64,000 bases of DNA from Myxococcales bacterium. GTDB taxonomy: Bacteria > Myxococcota_A > Polyangia > Palsa-1104 > JAEUJZ01. Positions within the stretch are counted from its first letter, which is position 1. Each line of letters starts with the position of its first letter. The notes under the pieces were generated by a model that ran no database searches, was not told where the DNA came from, and worked only from the letters and a program-made list of their open reading frames with translations. The DNA lies in the NCBI GenBank assembly GCA_016794365.1, contig JAEUKB010000041.1:1-64000 (forward strand), in the 5' to 3' direction. The translations under genes were made by a program, and so were the position numbers. This document shows positions 53,617-62,906 of this stretch, in pieces.

Positions 53617-55470
53617 ATGTGCGGAATCATCGGATATATCGGACCCAAGCAAGTAACGACGCTGCTGGTCGAAGGCCTGCGGCGACTTGAATATCGAGGC
53701 TATGACTCGGCAGGTGTCGCGGTCATTACAAACCCAAGCAGCCCGAGCAGCACGCGTGAGCTTCAGATCGTTCGCTGTCGCGGCAAGCTGAGTGAGCTGG
53801 AAGGTCAGCTCGCCGGAGCAGCGCCGCAAGGCAACGTCGGAATCGGTCACACGCGCTGGGCGACGCACGGTCGTCCATCAGACGAAAACGCGCATCCACA
53901 TCGCTTTGAATCAGTCGCGGTGGTTCACAACGGCATCATCGAAAATTATCTGTCGCTCAAGCGGTCGCTCAGCGAGCGCGGACACTCGTTTTCGTCGGAA
54001 ACGGACACCGAGATCATCGCGCATCTCATCTGGGAAGAGCTGCAACGGGTTGCGCCGGGACCGGATCGGCTGCTGACCGCGACGCAGCGAGCGCTCAAGC
54101 ATCTCGAAGGTGCGTACGCGGTGGTGGTCTTGTGTACCGATACGCCTGACGAAGTGGTCTGTGCCAAGAGCGCATCGCCGCTGGTGCTGGGACTCGGGGA
54201 CGGAGAAAACCTGATCGCATCCGACGTTCCAGCGCTGCTGCCGCATACCCGACGGGTGATCTTCCTGGAAGAAGGCGATCTGGCGCAGCTTACGCGCGAA
54301 AAGGTTCGCGTGATCGGGCTCGACGGAGTGGAACGAAAGCGCCCCGAGCGTGTCATCACTTGGTCGCTGCTCGCCGCTGAAAAGGCTGGCTATAAGCACT
54401 TTATGCTCAAGGAAATCTTCGAGCAGCCACGCGCCGTCACCGACACGCTGCGAGGACGGCTTTCGCATGCACCAGCTGATGCGCTGCTCGACGGATACGA
54501 CATCGATCCAAGCAAGGTGAAGCGGCTGTTTGTCTTGGCCTGCGGAACCTCGTTTCATGCATCGCTCGTCGGAAAATACCTGATCGAAGCGCTGGCACGC
54601 ATTCCCGTGGAAGTCGATCTGGCGTCGGAGTTCCGCTATCGCGATCCAATCGTCTCGTCGGGAGATCTGGTCGTTGCCGTGTCTCAGTCGGGAGAAACCG
54701 CCGATACGCTGGCCGCGATTCGCGAAGCGCAAAAGAAAGGCGCGCAGATCTTTTCGATCGCCAACGTCGTCGATTCTTCGATTCCGCGCACGTCGCAGCA
54801 CTCGCTGTATACGCACGCCGGACCGGAAATTGGCGTCGCATCCACCAAAGCGTTTACGACGCAGCTTGTGGCGCTGGCGCTGCTCGCGCTGCACCTGGGA
54901 CGACGCAGTGGTCGGCTGTCCGAAGAAGCTGCGCAGGCGTTTGTGCATGACCTGACCTCGTTGCCCGCCAAGCTGACGCAGGTTCTTCAGACGGCAGAAC
55001 AGCTTCAGCAGCTGGCGCGAACCTACGGTCACTGTCGCGACATGCTGTACCTGGGACGCGGACCGCAGTTCCCGATTGCGCTCGAAGGTGCGCTCAAGCT
55101 CAAAGAGATCTCGTACATCCACGCCGAAGGCTACGCGGCGGGAGAAATGAAGCACGGTCCGATCGCGCTCATCGACGAAGGCTTGCCGGTGCTGGTGCTG
55201 GCACCGCACGACGGTGGCTACGAAAAAGTGCTGTCGAACCTATCGGAGGTCAAAGCGCGTGGCGGTCACGTCATCGCGATCACCACCGAGGGAGATCACT
55301 CGCTGCGCACGCTGGCCGATCACGTCATCGAGGTTCCGGCGGTTCATCCGCTGCTCGCGCCCATCATCACCGTCGTGCCGCTTCAGCTCTTTGCCTACTA
55401 CGTCGCGGACTTCAAAGGCACCGATGTCGATCAGCCGCGCAACCTGGCCAAGTCCGTCACCGTCGAATAA
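53617..55470 (+). CDS. glmS: Glucosamine-fructose-6-phosphate aminotransferase
   Basis: 617 residues from the ATG at 53617, so that Cys2 of MCGIIGYIG becomes the catalytic N-terminal Cys of the glutamine amidotransferase domain. An upstream in-frame ATG adds 13 residues that would block this. GHTRWATHGRPSDENAHPH and HNGIIENY are conserved in the amidotransferase half; the two SIS isomerase domains carry ACGTSFHA, SQSGETADT and EGALKLKEISYIHAEGYAAGE. The end KSVTVE is canonical. It makes glucosamine-6-phosphate for peptidoglycan and LPS. No glmS ribozyme is seen upstream. It diverges from the PilZ-like gene and is followed by a hypothetical gene after 27 bp. Confidence 0.97.
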   Translation: MCGIIGYIGPKQVTTLLVEGLRRLEYRGYDSAGVAVITNPSSPSSTRELQIVRCRGKLSELEGQLAGAAPQGNVGIGHTRWATHGRPSDENAHPHRFESVAVVHNGIIENYLSLKRSLSERGHSFSSETDTEIIAHLIWEELQRVAPGPDRLLTATQRALKHLEGAYAVVVLCTDTPDEVVCAKSASPLVLGLGDGENLIASDVPALLPHTRRVIFLEEGDLAQLTREKVRVIGLDGVERKRPERVITWSLLAAEKAGYKHFMLKEIFEQPRAVTDTLRGRLSHAPADALLDGYDIDPSKVKRLFVLACGTSFHASLVGKYLIEALARIPVEVDLASEFRYRDPIVSSGDLVVAVSQSGETADTLAAIREAQKKGAQIFSIANVVDSSIPRTSQHSLYTHAGPEIGVASTKAFTTQLVALALLALHLGRRSGRLSEEAAQAFVHDLTSLPAKLTQVLQTAEQLQQLARTYGHCRDMLYLGRGPQFPIALEGALKLKEISYIHAEGYAAGEMKHGPIALIDEGLPVLVLAPHDGGYEKVLSNLSEVKARGGHVIAITTEGDHSLRTLADHVIEVPAVHPLLAPIITVVPLQLFAYYVADFKGTDVDQPRNLAKSVTVE

Positions 55471-55497
55471 CCAGATCTTCACCGATAGGAACCTGAC

Positions 55498-56097
55498 ATG
55501 AACAGCCAATCTCCCGCCGCCAACCAGGATCTGGAACTGCTGATCGGAGCGGGCGCTGATCCGACCGCACTTGCGGCATTTCTCGACGGACTTGATGATG
55601 CAGGTCGCGTGCGTGAAGTGCGATCGCTGTCTCGCAAAGCCTTGGGAGCGCTCTACGATCGCTGTGCGAGTGCGCCGCCCCTTCAGCTTGCGGACTTTGT
55701 GCCATCGTCGCTACCCGTCGGAAAGACGCTGGTCTGCGCGGGACTCAACAACCTGCCGATGTTCCGCAGCTTCGAGAAGCGCTTGGTTCGCACCGCCAGC
55801 GGTCAGGTCTTCGGCTTCAACTTTCAGTCGATGAGCTTTGTCACCGGCCCCGGCTACTTCGAGATCACGCAGTCAGGCAGCGAGCTGCTATTTGACTACA
55901 CCAAAGTGCCGAGCCAGAGCGACGTGCCCTCCGACTGGCCGCGCGTCCTTCCCAACGATCGCGGCTTTTCCCACTTGGTCTACAAGAACCTGCACGACTT
56001 CTGTCGTCGCGTCTCTCGGGATGTGGTGATCGGTCACGCCACCCGCAACGGAGAGTCGCTGCCGCAGTACTTCATTCTCGCTCGGCAGCTTGGCTAA
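55498..56097 (+). CDS. Conserved hypothetical protein downstream of glmS
   Basis: 199 residues, starting 27 bp after glmS, so probably co-transcribed. A helical first quarter (DLELLIGAGADPTALAAFLDGLDD) is followed by a beta-rich part (FGFNFQSMSFVTGPGYFEITQSGSELLFDYTKVP) and a C-terminal helix (LHDFCRRVSRDVVIGHATRNGE). It has no signal peptide or membrane helix. I recall similar proteins in myxobacteria but cannot name a family. It converges on the CBS gene with 12 bp between stops. Confidence 0.7.
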   Translation: MNSQSPAANQDLELLIGAGADPTALAAFLDGLDDAGRVREVRSLSRKALGALYDRCASAPPLQLADFVPSSLPVGKTLVCAGLNNLPMFRSFEKRLVRTASGQVFGFNFQSMSFVTGPGYFEITQSGSELLFDYTKVPSQSDVPSDWPRVLPNDRGFSHLVYKNLHDFCRRVSRDVVIGHATRNGESLPQYFILARQLG

Positions 56098-56109
56098 CCG
56101 ATCGTCGCG

Positions 56110-56544
56110 CTACGTCGCCGATGACTCTTGCTCTAGGTGAACGCGAGCAAAGCGCAGAAAGTCCGCCTCGGTCAAAATTCCCACCAGCTTTCCGTCGCGC
56201 ACCACCGGCAGACAGCCATATTTGTGCTGTTCCAAGATCCGCGCTGCGTCGGCAGCCGGAGCATCGGGCGTCGTCGTCAGCACATCTTTGACCATCACCA
56301 TCTCGATCGGGATGTCGCGCGCCACGTCGGACAGACGCTCGGTTCCGGGGCTCCCGTGGCTTACCCACGCCGCGAGCAGCGTTCGGTGCGTCACCAGTCC
56401 AACCAAGTGCTCGTCTCCATCGACGACGGGCAGGTGACGAATGCGACCAACGCGCATGATGCGGTCGGCTAGGTCCAGGCTGTCTCCGACGCGAAGTGCT
56501 TCTACCACCTCGGTCATGATGTCTTTCACACAAGTGATCGCCAT
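56110..56544 (-). CDS. Two-CBS-domain protein
   Basis: 144 residues from the ATG at 56544, with GGAGGA four bases upstream; the ATG four codons earlier overlaps this site. Two tandem CBS domains are seen: CVKDIMTEVVEALRVGDSLDLADRIM...IRHLPVVDGDEHLVGLVTHRTL and MVKDVLTTTPDAPAADAARILEQHKYGCLPVVRDGKLVGILTEADFL. Such stand-alone CBS pairs bind adenine nucleotides and act as regulators. No effector domain is fused. Confidence 0.92.
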   Translation of the reverse strand: MAITCVKDIMTEVVEALRVGDSLDLADRIMRVGRIRHLPVVDGDEHLVGLVTHRTLLAAWVSHGSPGTERLSDVARDIPIEMVMVKDVLTTTPDAPAADAARILEQHKYGCLPVVRDGKLVGILTEADFLRFARVHLEQESSAT

Positions 56545-56632
56545 AGCATCCTCCAAGCACGGCGCCCGCTAGCTGTGGGCAGTAGTCCCAAGATACGTCG
56601 CAAGCCTCGAATTTGCATTAGTATCTCTGCCC

Positions 56633-57739
56633 ATGGCGCTCCCACCTTCGCCCACAGCAGGCGTACGCGACGACGATCCAGCGATGTCGGCCCAACCGAT
56701 CGACGATCTGTCTGCGGAGCTGTTCCAGATCACTGCTGCGCTCCGTGCTCGACTGGACTGGATGCGACATGGCGGCGTCGATGGCTGTCCCGTTCCGGTA
56801 CAGCGTCCGGCCCGTAGCGCGCAGCCGCAAGCTCGCTCTGGTCCCGTCGCTGATTTGCCTCGTAGCGGAGCGAAAGCGCCCCAGCGTCCGGCCTCTGTGC
56901 ATCCGAATGCGCCCGTCGAGCCCACTTGGTCAGCGCCCTCGCCCGACGATCCCGCCGCGCTGGCACGAGCTGCCGTCGAGCAGACCTCTCGCATGGCCGC
57001 GCGTTCCCAGACCGCTGCACCACGCTCGCCGGTTCGATCGGAAGCAGCAAGCACAGCGACGACAGAAAGTCCCAGCGGAATTGTCTATCCCGAGCTGGCC
57101 AGCCTGCCAAGCGGTGCGGACGGACTGCGCATCATCCGCGAGGTCATCGGAGACTGTCGTCGCTGCAACCTCTGTCACGGACGCAATCAGCTGGTCTTTG
57201 GCGAAGGTCATCCCGAGCCGTGGCTGGCTTTCATCGGGGAAGGTCCAGGCGCTGACGAAGATCGTACCGGCCTGCCATTCGTCGGTGCCGCCGGAGATCT
57301 GCTGTCCAAGATGATCAAAGCGATGGGCGAGCACGCGCACAAGCTCGGCTTTGCGGAGCTGGGAACGCGGCTTTCCCGCGAGCAGGTCTACATCGCCAAC
57401 GTCGTCAAGTGTCGTCCGCCCGGAAATCGCACGCCGGAAGCCGATGAGATCGCGGCCTGTGGTGGCTTTGTTCGCGCGCAGCTTGCCGTGCTGCGTCCGC
57501 GTGTCATCGTCGCGCTGGGACGGACTCCGACGCAGTTTTTGCTGCAAAACGCCGCGCCGCTTGGACGCCTGCGAGGCCAGTTCGGTAGCTGGCAAGGCGT
57601 GCCGGTGATGCCGACGTATCACCCGGCGTATCTGCTGCGAACACCGTCGGCCAAAGGACAGGTGTGGGACGACCTCAAGCTCGTGATCTTGAAGCTGGCA
57701 GAGCTGGCGAACCTGATGCCGTCCGGCCCGAGCGCCTGA
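56633..57739 (+). CDS. Family 4 uracil-DNA glycosylase with long N-terminal extension
   Basis: 368 residues. The first about 150 residues are low-complexity (Pro/Ala/Arg/Ser-rich) and not part of the enzyme. The core has motif A GEGPGADEDRTGLPFVG and motif B HPAYLLR. Four Cys at 175, 178, 260 and 276 have the spacing of the 4Fe-4S cluster of family 4 enzymes. It removes uracil from DNA in base-excision repair. The extension could mediate protein contact; typical family 4 enzymes are about 200 residues. No partner gene is adjacent. Confidence 0.9.
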   Translation: MALPPSPTAGVRDDDPAMSAQPIDDLSAELFQITAALRARLDWMRHGGVDGCPVPVQRPARSAQPQARSGPVADLPRSGAKAPQRPASVHPNAPVEPTWSAPSPDDPAALARAAVEQTSRMAARSQTAAPRSPVRSEAASTATTESPSGIVYPELASLPSGADGLRIIREVIGDCRRCNLCHGRNQLVFGEGHPEPWLAFIGEGPGADEDRTGLPFVGAAGDLLSKMIKAMGEHAHKLGFAELGTRLSREQVYIANVVKCRPPGNRTPEADEIAACGGFVRAQLAVLRPRVIVALGRTPTQFLLQNAAPLGRLRGQFGSWQGVPVMPTYHPAYLLRTPSAKGQVWDDLKLVILKLAELANLMPSGPSA

Positions 57740-57750
57740 GCGCTAAAACC

Positions 57751-57789
57751 GCCTGAAATGCCTGAAATCGCCCGAAATCGCCTGAAATC
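57751..57789. repeat. 10-bp tandem repeat, four units
   Basis: GCCTGAAAT (57751-57759), GCCTGAAATC (57760-57769), GCCCGAAATC (57770-57779) and GCCTGAAATC (57780-57789). It lies between the glycosylase gene and the next gene, ending 20 bp before the start codon at 57809 and next to its ribosome-binding site. Confidence 0.93.
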
Positions 57790-57808
57790 AGCAGGAAAGG
57801 AACTTGTG

Positions 57809-58294
57809 ATGACTCACTCCTCGTTTGCCACAAAGATCCGTTCGATGGTGTGTGCGCTGGCTGTGCTGGCCTGTACGTCGGCGCTGGCCGGTCCGCCTGC
57901 GGGCAGCATCGTCATCACCGAGCGACAGCTCAACCCGAAGATCCACAGCTTCCAAGAAGACCTCAGGACCGAAGCGCGCAAGGTGCTGAGCAAAAAGCCC
58001 GAGCTGGAAAACTGGAAGGTCTTCTTCATCGCGTACCTGAAAAAAGCGGCGGGCGACAGCAAGGTGAACGTGGTGTTTTACGACGCAGCGCAGCCGAATA
58101 AGCCGGGACAGCCGCGCGAGCCCATTCACTTTGCGGAAATCGGTACAGCGACGGACACCAAGGTGCTGATGTCGAGCCTCGATCTGCGACCGGATCAGGG
58201 CTTCAAAGAAGGCGGAAAGTATCAGGTGATGATTACCCGGCTCATCAACGGCAAAGAAGAGATCTACGCCAAGACGATGCTGGAGCTAAAGTAG
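57809..58294 (+). CDS. Exported hypothetical protein
   Basis: 161 residues from the ATG at 57809, which has GAAAGGAA upstream; an earlier ATG gives residues encoded by the tandem repeat. A signal peptide (MTHSSFATKIRSMVCALAVLACTSALA, cleavage near residue 27) leads to a beta-rich mature part with VNVVFYDAAQP and KYQVMITRLINGKEEIYAKTMLELK. I do not recognise a domain. It is separated from the Lon-like gene by about 70 bp and is convergent with it. Confidence 0.75.
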   Translation: MTHSSFATKIRSMVCALAVLACTSALAGPPAGSIVITERQLNPKIHSFQEDLRTEARKVLSKKPELENWKVFFIAYLKKAAGDSKVNVVFYDAAQPNKPGQPREPIHFAEIGTATDTKVLMSSLDLRPDQGFKEGGKYQVMITRLINGKEEIYAKTMLELK

Positions 58295-58362
58295 CCGATT
58301 GTGTGGATTGTGCCGTCGCTGCGAATGTGGATCGCAGCGTCGGTCTGGGTGCGGGCTCGCTG

Positions 58363-61152
58363 TTAGGACAAGCGACTTCCCAAGCGACGCGCAGAGACGG
58401 GAAGGTTCGGACGTGACAGGCGACGGAACTCTCCGCCTTCGCTGATCTCGGCGCCGCCGTCTTCCATGCCTTCCATGCCGCCTTCGTAGCCGTGGGCTTC
58501 AGCCTGACGCAGACGCTCGGCGATTTCGATGATGCGACGCTCGACGCGACCAAAGACGCTGGCCGCCGGGAAGCGACCGGAGCTGTCTCGATCCCCAGCG
58601 GGAAGTCCGGTCAGGATCTCGATTCCGTCAGCCACCGACGAGATCGCGTACAGATGAAACTGTCCGCGCCCAATCGCCTGCGCGACATCTTCTCGCAGCA
58701 CCAGGTGCGGCAGGTTCGCTTTCGGGATCATCACGCCTTGGCTGCCGGTGAGTCCGCGCGCGTTACACAGATCGAAGAAGCCTTCGATCTTGGCGCAGAC
58801 TCCGCCGATGGCCTGCATTTCGCCGAGCTGATTGACGCTGCCCGTGACGGCGATGCTCTGATCAATGCCAACATCCGCGAGCGCCGAGAGCACCGCAAAC
58901 AGCTCGCTTGAGCTGGCGCTGTCACCGTCGATTTCGCCGTAGCTCTGCTCGAACACAAGCTGGGCTCGCAGGCTGAGCGGACGCTCTTGACCGAACATGC
59001 GCGCCAGATAGCCACGCAGGATTGCGACGCCTTTGGTGTGAATCGCGCCGCCGAGCTGGGCTTCGCGCTCCACATCCACAATGCCTTCCCGACCGAGCGC
59101 GACGACAGCAGTGATTCGCATCGGCTGACCGAACTCGACATCGCCGGTATGAAAGACGGACAGACCGTTGACGACACCGACGCGCATGCCGGTTGTATCG
59201 AGCGCAACTTCCCCGCGCAGCGTCAGCTCGCGAATGTGTCGCTCCTCGGAAGCCAAGCGCTCGCGTCGCTCTTGCCAGGCCGCTGCGATGTCTGAATCCG
59301 TGACCGTCAGCGTTGGCTTGCCTTCCGTCGCAGGATGCTCCAGCAAGCGACAGCGCGCCTGCGCCACCGCAAAGGTCGCCGTCTCGTCGAGCGGTTCCAG
59401 ACACAGCGACAGCTTTTCGCGATCTTCGGCCAGTCGCGTCGAGAGATCGAGCAGTCGCGCCCGCGCCGAGCGCTCAAACGGCGGCAGCCCGCGCTTTTTG
59501 GCAAACGACATCAGCACCGCGTCGAGCACTCGCAGCGTGTCCGGCGTACGCGGAACCATGGCATCGACCTCGACCTTGATGCGAAACAGCGAGCCAAAGT
59601 CGGGATCGCTCGCTCGCAGCGCATCGTAAAGTTCCGCCGAGCCGACCATCACCACGCGCACCGCCACCGGAACGGGACCGGGTCGCAGCGTCGTCGCATA
59701 CGTTCCCAGCGGACCGACCGGATCTTCGACCGCCAGCCGCTTTTCACGCAGCACGCGCTTCATCCGTTCCCAAATGAGCGGATCGGTGAGCAGATCCTGC
59801 GCACGCAGCACCAGCACACCGCCAATCGACTTGTGCATTGAGCCGGGCCGGATCCGCATAAAGTCGGTGAGCAGCGCACCAAAGCGCACGCGACGCTCCA
59901 AGTGACCAAACAGGTTCGCGTACGTCGGGTTGGTTTCGTAAATGACCGGCGCAGCTTCGCCCGGACGATGCGTCGTCAGCAGGTTGATCTGGAAGCGCTT
60001 GAGCCGTGTCGCCAGCTCGGGATCGCCCTCGTCGAGGTTGTCTTCCGCTTCGCCTTCGTGCTCGTGATCGTGCTCTTCCGGCTCCAGAAAGTCTTCCCAG
60101 TCATCGATCAGCGCCTGTCGAACCCGTCGCAGATAGCGCGCAACATCCGCCGAGAGGCTGGCAAAGCGCTCGAACAGCTCGCGCATCTCTTTCTGGATCA
60201 GCTGCGCCGCTGCCCGCGCGAGCGCCGCTGTGTGCTCGGCATCGAAGCGCGCACCTTGCGCCCGCACCAGTCGCGCCGCCTTTTCGACCTCACGCGTCAG
60301 ACGATCGGCGGCACCTTGCAGCGCCCGCTTGGTGTTTTCGTCGAGCACATCGAACTGTTCCGCCGACAGCGGCTTGCCATGCAGGATCGGAAACGTCTGA
60401 ACCGCACCTTGAACCGTCCGAATCCCAAAGCCGTGCGTGCGCGCGGTGTTTTCCAGATCCGACAAGATCTGCTTGTTGCGCGCTTCCATCTCCGACGACA
60501 GCTTCCGATGTGAGCGCTCTAGATCTTCGGCATCGACAAGGTGCGGCATTCGCTCGCGCAGGCCTTCGATCAGATCGCCCATCGCTTCGACCAGCGCCGG
60601 ACCTGTTCCCGGCGGCAGCAGCAGCGGCTTGGGCGCTTCGGGATGCTCAAAGTCGTGGATGTAGACCAGATCGCCCGGCGTATCCATCTGCGCAGCGAAG
60701 CGCTCGGCGTGGCTGACCACGACATCTTCGACCATTACCTCTGGATCGGCAGCGACGAAGATATGAAAGCCACTTTCCGGCATGCTCAGGCCAAGATCGA
60801 GCGACCTGCGCGCCACCTTCGGGACAATGTCCCACAAGCTGGCATCCATCGGCTGCTCGGGCAGCGCTTGCGGATCGACACGCACGGTCAGCGCTTCGTC
60901 GGCCACCATGAAGCGCAGCCGGGTTCGCATGCTCGTGCTCGGCTCGGGACACAGCAGCATCTTCGGATCCATCGGCTGCTCTTCTTCGGGCAAAGAACCA
61001 ACCGGCGACTGTGTGCTCAGCGACGAGCCTTCTGACACTTCACCTTCGCCCGTCGCCGCATCCACGTCCGCAGCGCTGACGGCTGACTGCTCCACGTCTG
61101 CGGGATTGGGAAGCTGACTGCCTGAGGATTGGGAGGATTCGGGTTCCATCAT
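58363..61152 (-). CDS. LonC-like protease with intact Ser-Lys dyad and degenerate ATPase
   Basis: 929 residues. The N-terminal part has acidic, low-complexity sequence, then a region matching the AAA_32/LonC type: GDLVYIHDFEHPEAPKPLLLP and coiled-coil helices. The Walker A loop expected near IFVAADPEVMVEDVV is missing, as in LonC proteins. The C-terminal Lon-protease domain has the nucleophile Ser745 in DGDSASSSE and Lys788 in GVCAKIEGF, spaced 43 residues, exactly as Ser679 and Lys722 in E. coli Lon. It is probably a protease without ATP-driven unfolding. No signal peptide. It stands alone between convergent and divergent neighbours. Confidence 0.82.
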   Translation of the reverse strand: MMEPESSQSSGSQLPNPADVEQSAVSAADVDAATGEGEVSEGSSLSTQSPVGSLPEEEQPMDPKMLLCPEPSTSMRTRLRFMVADEALTVRVDPQALPEQPMDASLWDIVPKVARRSLDLGLSMPESGFHIFVAADPEVMVEDVVVSHAERFAAQMDTPGDLVYIHDFEHPEAPKPLLLPPGTGPALVEAMGDLIEGLRERMPHLVDAEDLERSHRKLSSEMEARNKQILSDLENTARTHGFGIRTVQGAVQTFPILHGKPLSAEQFDVLDENTKRALQGAADRLTREVEKAARLVRAQGARFDAEHTAALARAAAQLIQKEMRELFERFASLSADVARYLRRVRQALIDDWEDFLEPEEHDHEHEGEAEDNLDEGDPELATRLKRFQINLLTTHRPGEAAPVIYETNPTYANLFGHLERRVRFGALLTDFMRIRPGSMHKSIGGVLVLRAQDLLTDPLIWERMKRVLREKRLAVEDPVGPLGTYATTLRPGPVPVAVRVVMVGSAELYDALRASDPDFGSLFRIKVEVDAMVPRTPDTLRVLDAVLMSFAKKRGLPPFERSARARLLDLSTRLAEDREKLSLCLEPLDETATFAVAQARCRLLEHPATEGKPTLTVTDSDIAAAWQERRERLASEERHIRELTLRGEVALDTTGMRVGVVNGLSVFHTGDVEFGQPMRITAVVALGREGIVDVEREAQLGGAIHTKGVAILRGYLARMFGQERPLSLRAQLVFEQSYGEIDGDSASSSELFAVLSALADVGIDQSIAVTGSVNQLGEMQAIGGVCAKIEGFFDLCNARGLTGSQGVMIPKANLPHLVLREDVAQAIGRGQFHLYAISSVADGIEILTGLPAGDRDSSGRFPAASVFGRVERRIIEIAERLRQAEAHGYEGGMEGMEDGGAEISEGGEFRRLSRPNLPVSARRLGSRLS

Positions 61153-61303
61153 AAAGAGGCTCTATGTTCTACCAGAGCGGGACAGATTACCATGCCCGAT
61201 CCTATCGCCCCGTCGCCCACAAAGTCTCGCAACGAAAAAACCGACCCAGCCCGACAAGGTGCAAAGCGGGTGAGTGGCTGCCGAAATCGTTCGGAAGCGG
61301 TGT

Positions 61304-61927
61304 ATGCTGCCGAGCGTGCTGCTTGCGATAAACCCCGATTATCCTGAGCCTCGGAAGATTGCCAAAGCCGTCGCTGCGCTCGAAGCGGGCGAGATCATTG
61401 CCTATCCGACGGACACCGTCTACGGACTCGGTTGTGATCTGCAAAACAAAGCGGCGGTTGAAAAGCTGTATCAGCTCAAGCGGATGCCGAAAAATCAGCC
61501 GCTGGCGCTGATCTGCGTCGATCTATCGGACATCGCCCGCTATGTGATCGTCGATAACACGTCGTATCGGCTGCTCAAGCGGCTTTTGCCGGGACCGTAT
61601 ACCTTCATCCTGCCAGCGACGAGAGAAGTGCCCAAGACGATCTCGCCCAAGCGAACCCAGGTTGGCATTCGTGTGCCCGATCATGCGGTGCCTCGGGCGA
61701 TTGCCGCAGCGCTTGGACGACCGCTCATCTCGACAACCGCTGCTGAGCATGGCAGCGATCCGCTTCAGTGGCCCGAAGACATCGCCGCAGCCTTTCCGCA
61801 CGCACAGCTTGTCATCGATGGTGGTCCAGGTGGAGTGGTTCCGACGACGGTGATCGATCTGACCAGCCAGCCTCCGATCGTCGTCCGCGAGGGTGCAGGC
61901 AGCGTAGATTCCCTACTAGACGAGTAA
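61304..61927 (+). CDS. YrdC/Sua5/YciO family protein
   Basis: 207 residues from the ATG at 61304; a GTG at 61274 is also possible. AYPTDTVYGLGCDLQNKAAVEKLYQLKRMPKNQPLALIC is the KRxxxxP-type ATP/threonine site of YrdC domains, followed by LLPGPYTFILPA and GIRVPDHAVP. The usual SAN motif is STTAAE here. Members make threonylcarbamoyl-AMP for tRNA t6A, or are the YciO subgroup of uncertain activity. It is followed by the lipid kinase gene after 11 bp. Confidence 0.85.
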   Translation: MLPSVLLAINPDYPEPRKIAKAVAALEAGEIIAYPTDTVYGLGCDLQNKAAVEKLYQLKRMPKNQPLALICVDLSDIARYVIVDNTSYRLLKRLLPGPYTFILPATREVPKTISPKRTQVGIRVPDHAVPRAIAAALGRPLISTTAAEHGSDPLQWPEDIAAAFPHAQLVIDGGPGGVVPTTVIDLTSQPPIVVREGAGSVDSLLDE

Positions 61928-61938
61928 AGTGAAGCGAC

Positions 61939-62877
61939 ATGGCAAAGAGTGTTCTCATCGTGAACCCGCAAGCACGGGATGGCTGGGCCCAGAAAAAATG
62001 GCCGGTGATCGAGCCGATGCTGCGCGACGCACTCGGTGTAATTGATGTTCGGTTCACCAAGCAGCCCGGCGACGGCATTCCGATGGCCAGCGCCGCAGCC
62101 GAGCAAGGCGCAGAGCTGGTCGTGGCGATGGGTGGCGATGGAACCGCGTCGGAAGTGGCGTCGGGACTACTGACCGCGTTTGCCAAGAGCCCGAGCGGTG
62201 AGCCCACCTGTGCCTTTGGTTATCTCCCCTGTGCGACGGGCGGAGATCTGCGACGAATCCTTGGAACTCCGAATGACATGAAGGATGCAGCGACGGCGAT
62301 TGCGCGCGCGAAGGCTCGTCCGATCGACGCTGGCCGCATCGACTACACCAGCCACGACGGCAAACCCCAAAGCGGCTACTTCATCAACGTCGCCAGCTGC
62401 GGCATCTCTGGACTCGTCGATCACCTCGTCAACGAAGGCAGCAAAGCGCTCGGCGGAAAAGCGACATTCTTTGTGGCATCGCTGCGGGCCACGCTGCGCT
62501 ACAAAAACGCACGCGTTCGCATCCGCATCGACGACCAGCCTGCCTACGAGGAACGGATTTACACGCTCGCGGTCGCCAACGGAGCCTACTTCGGCGGTGG
62601 CATGAACATCGCGCCCGATGCTCAAATCGACGACGGAACCTTCGATGTTGCGACGATCGGCGATCTGTCGTTTACCGAAGCGCTGCGACTCGGCAGCCTG
62701 ATCTACAAAGGCGCTCAGTCGCGAATGTCGAAGGTTTCCACGCGCAGAGCCCGTCGGATTGTCATCGAGCCCGTCGAGCCCGACGAAAAAGTCCTGCTCG
62801 ATGTCGATGGAGAGACGCCCGGACGCTTGCCAGCGACGTTCACGCTGCTGCCCGGTGCGCTCCTGTATCGAGGCTGA
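61939..62877 (+). CDS. Diacylglycerol/lipid kinase family protein
   Basis: 312 residues. The DAGK catalytic domain has the ATP loop GGDGT (65-69) in VVAMGGDGTASEVASG, preceded by IVNPQARDGWAQKKWP. Later segments RIDYTSHDG...YFINVASCGISG and ANGAYFGGGMNIAPDAQIDDG are typical of YegS/BmrU-type lipid kinases. It phosphorylates a lipid such as diacylglycerol at the inner membrane. It follows the YrdC gene by 11 bp and is likely co-transcribed. Confidence 0.92.
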   Translation: MAKSVLIVNPQARDGWAQKKWPVIEPMLRDALGVIDVRFTKQPGDGIPMASAAAEQGAELVVAMGGDGTASEVASGLLTAFAKSPSGEPTCAFGYLPCATGGDLRRILGTPNDMKDAATAIARAKARPIDAGRIDYTSHDGKPQSGYFINVASCGISGLVDHLVNEGSKALGGKATFFVASLRATLRYKNARVRIRIDDQPAYEERIYTLAVANGAYFGGGMNIAPDAQIDDGTFDVATIGDLSFTEALRLGSLIYKGAQSRMSKVSTRRARRIVIEPVEPDEKVLLDVDGETPGRLPATFTLLPGALLYRG

Positions 62878-62906
62878 TTCGCACTTCCTGCCAGGACGAT
62901 TCGTCG

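Noticed and set aside
53911..55209. A 432-codon minus-strand frame opposite glmS
   Set aside because: Shadow of glmS, which is certain from its active-site and SIS motifs.
8735..57789. GAATC words in several arrays as CcrM (GANTC) methylation clusters
   Set aside because: The arrays at 8735 and 19611 and the coding repeat at 48838 share GAATC, but those at 47987 and 57751 do not, and CcrM control is an alphaproteobacterial feature. No methylase gene is in the window.
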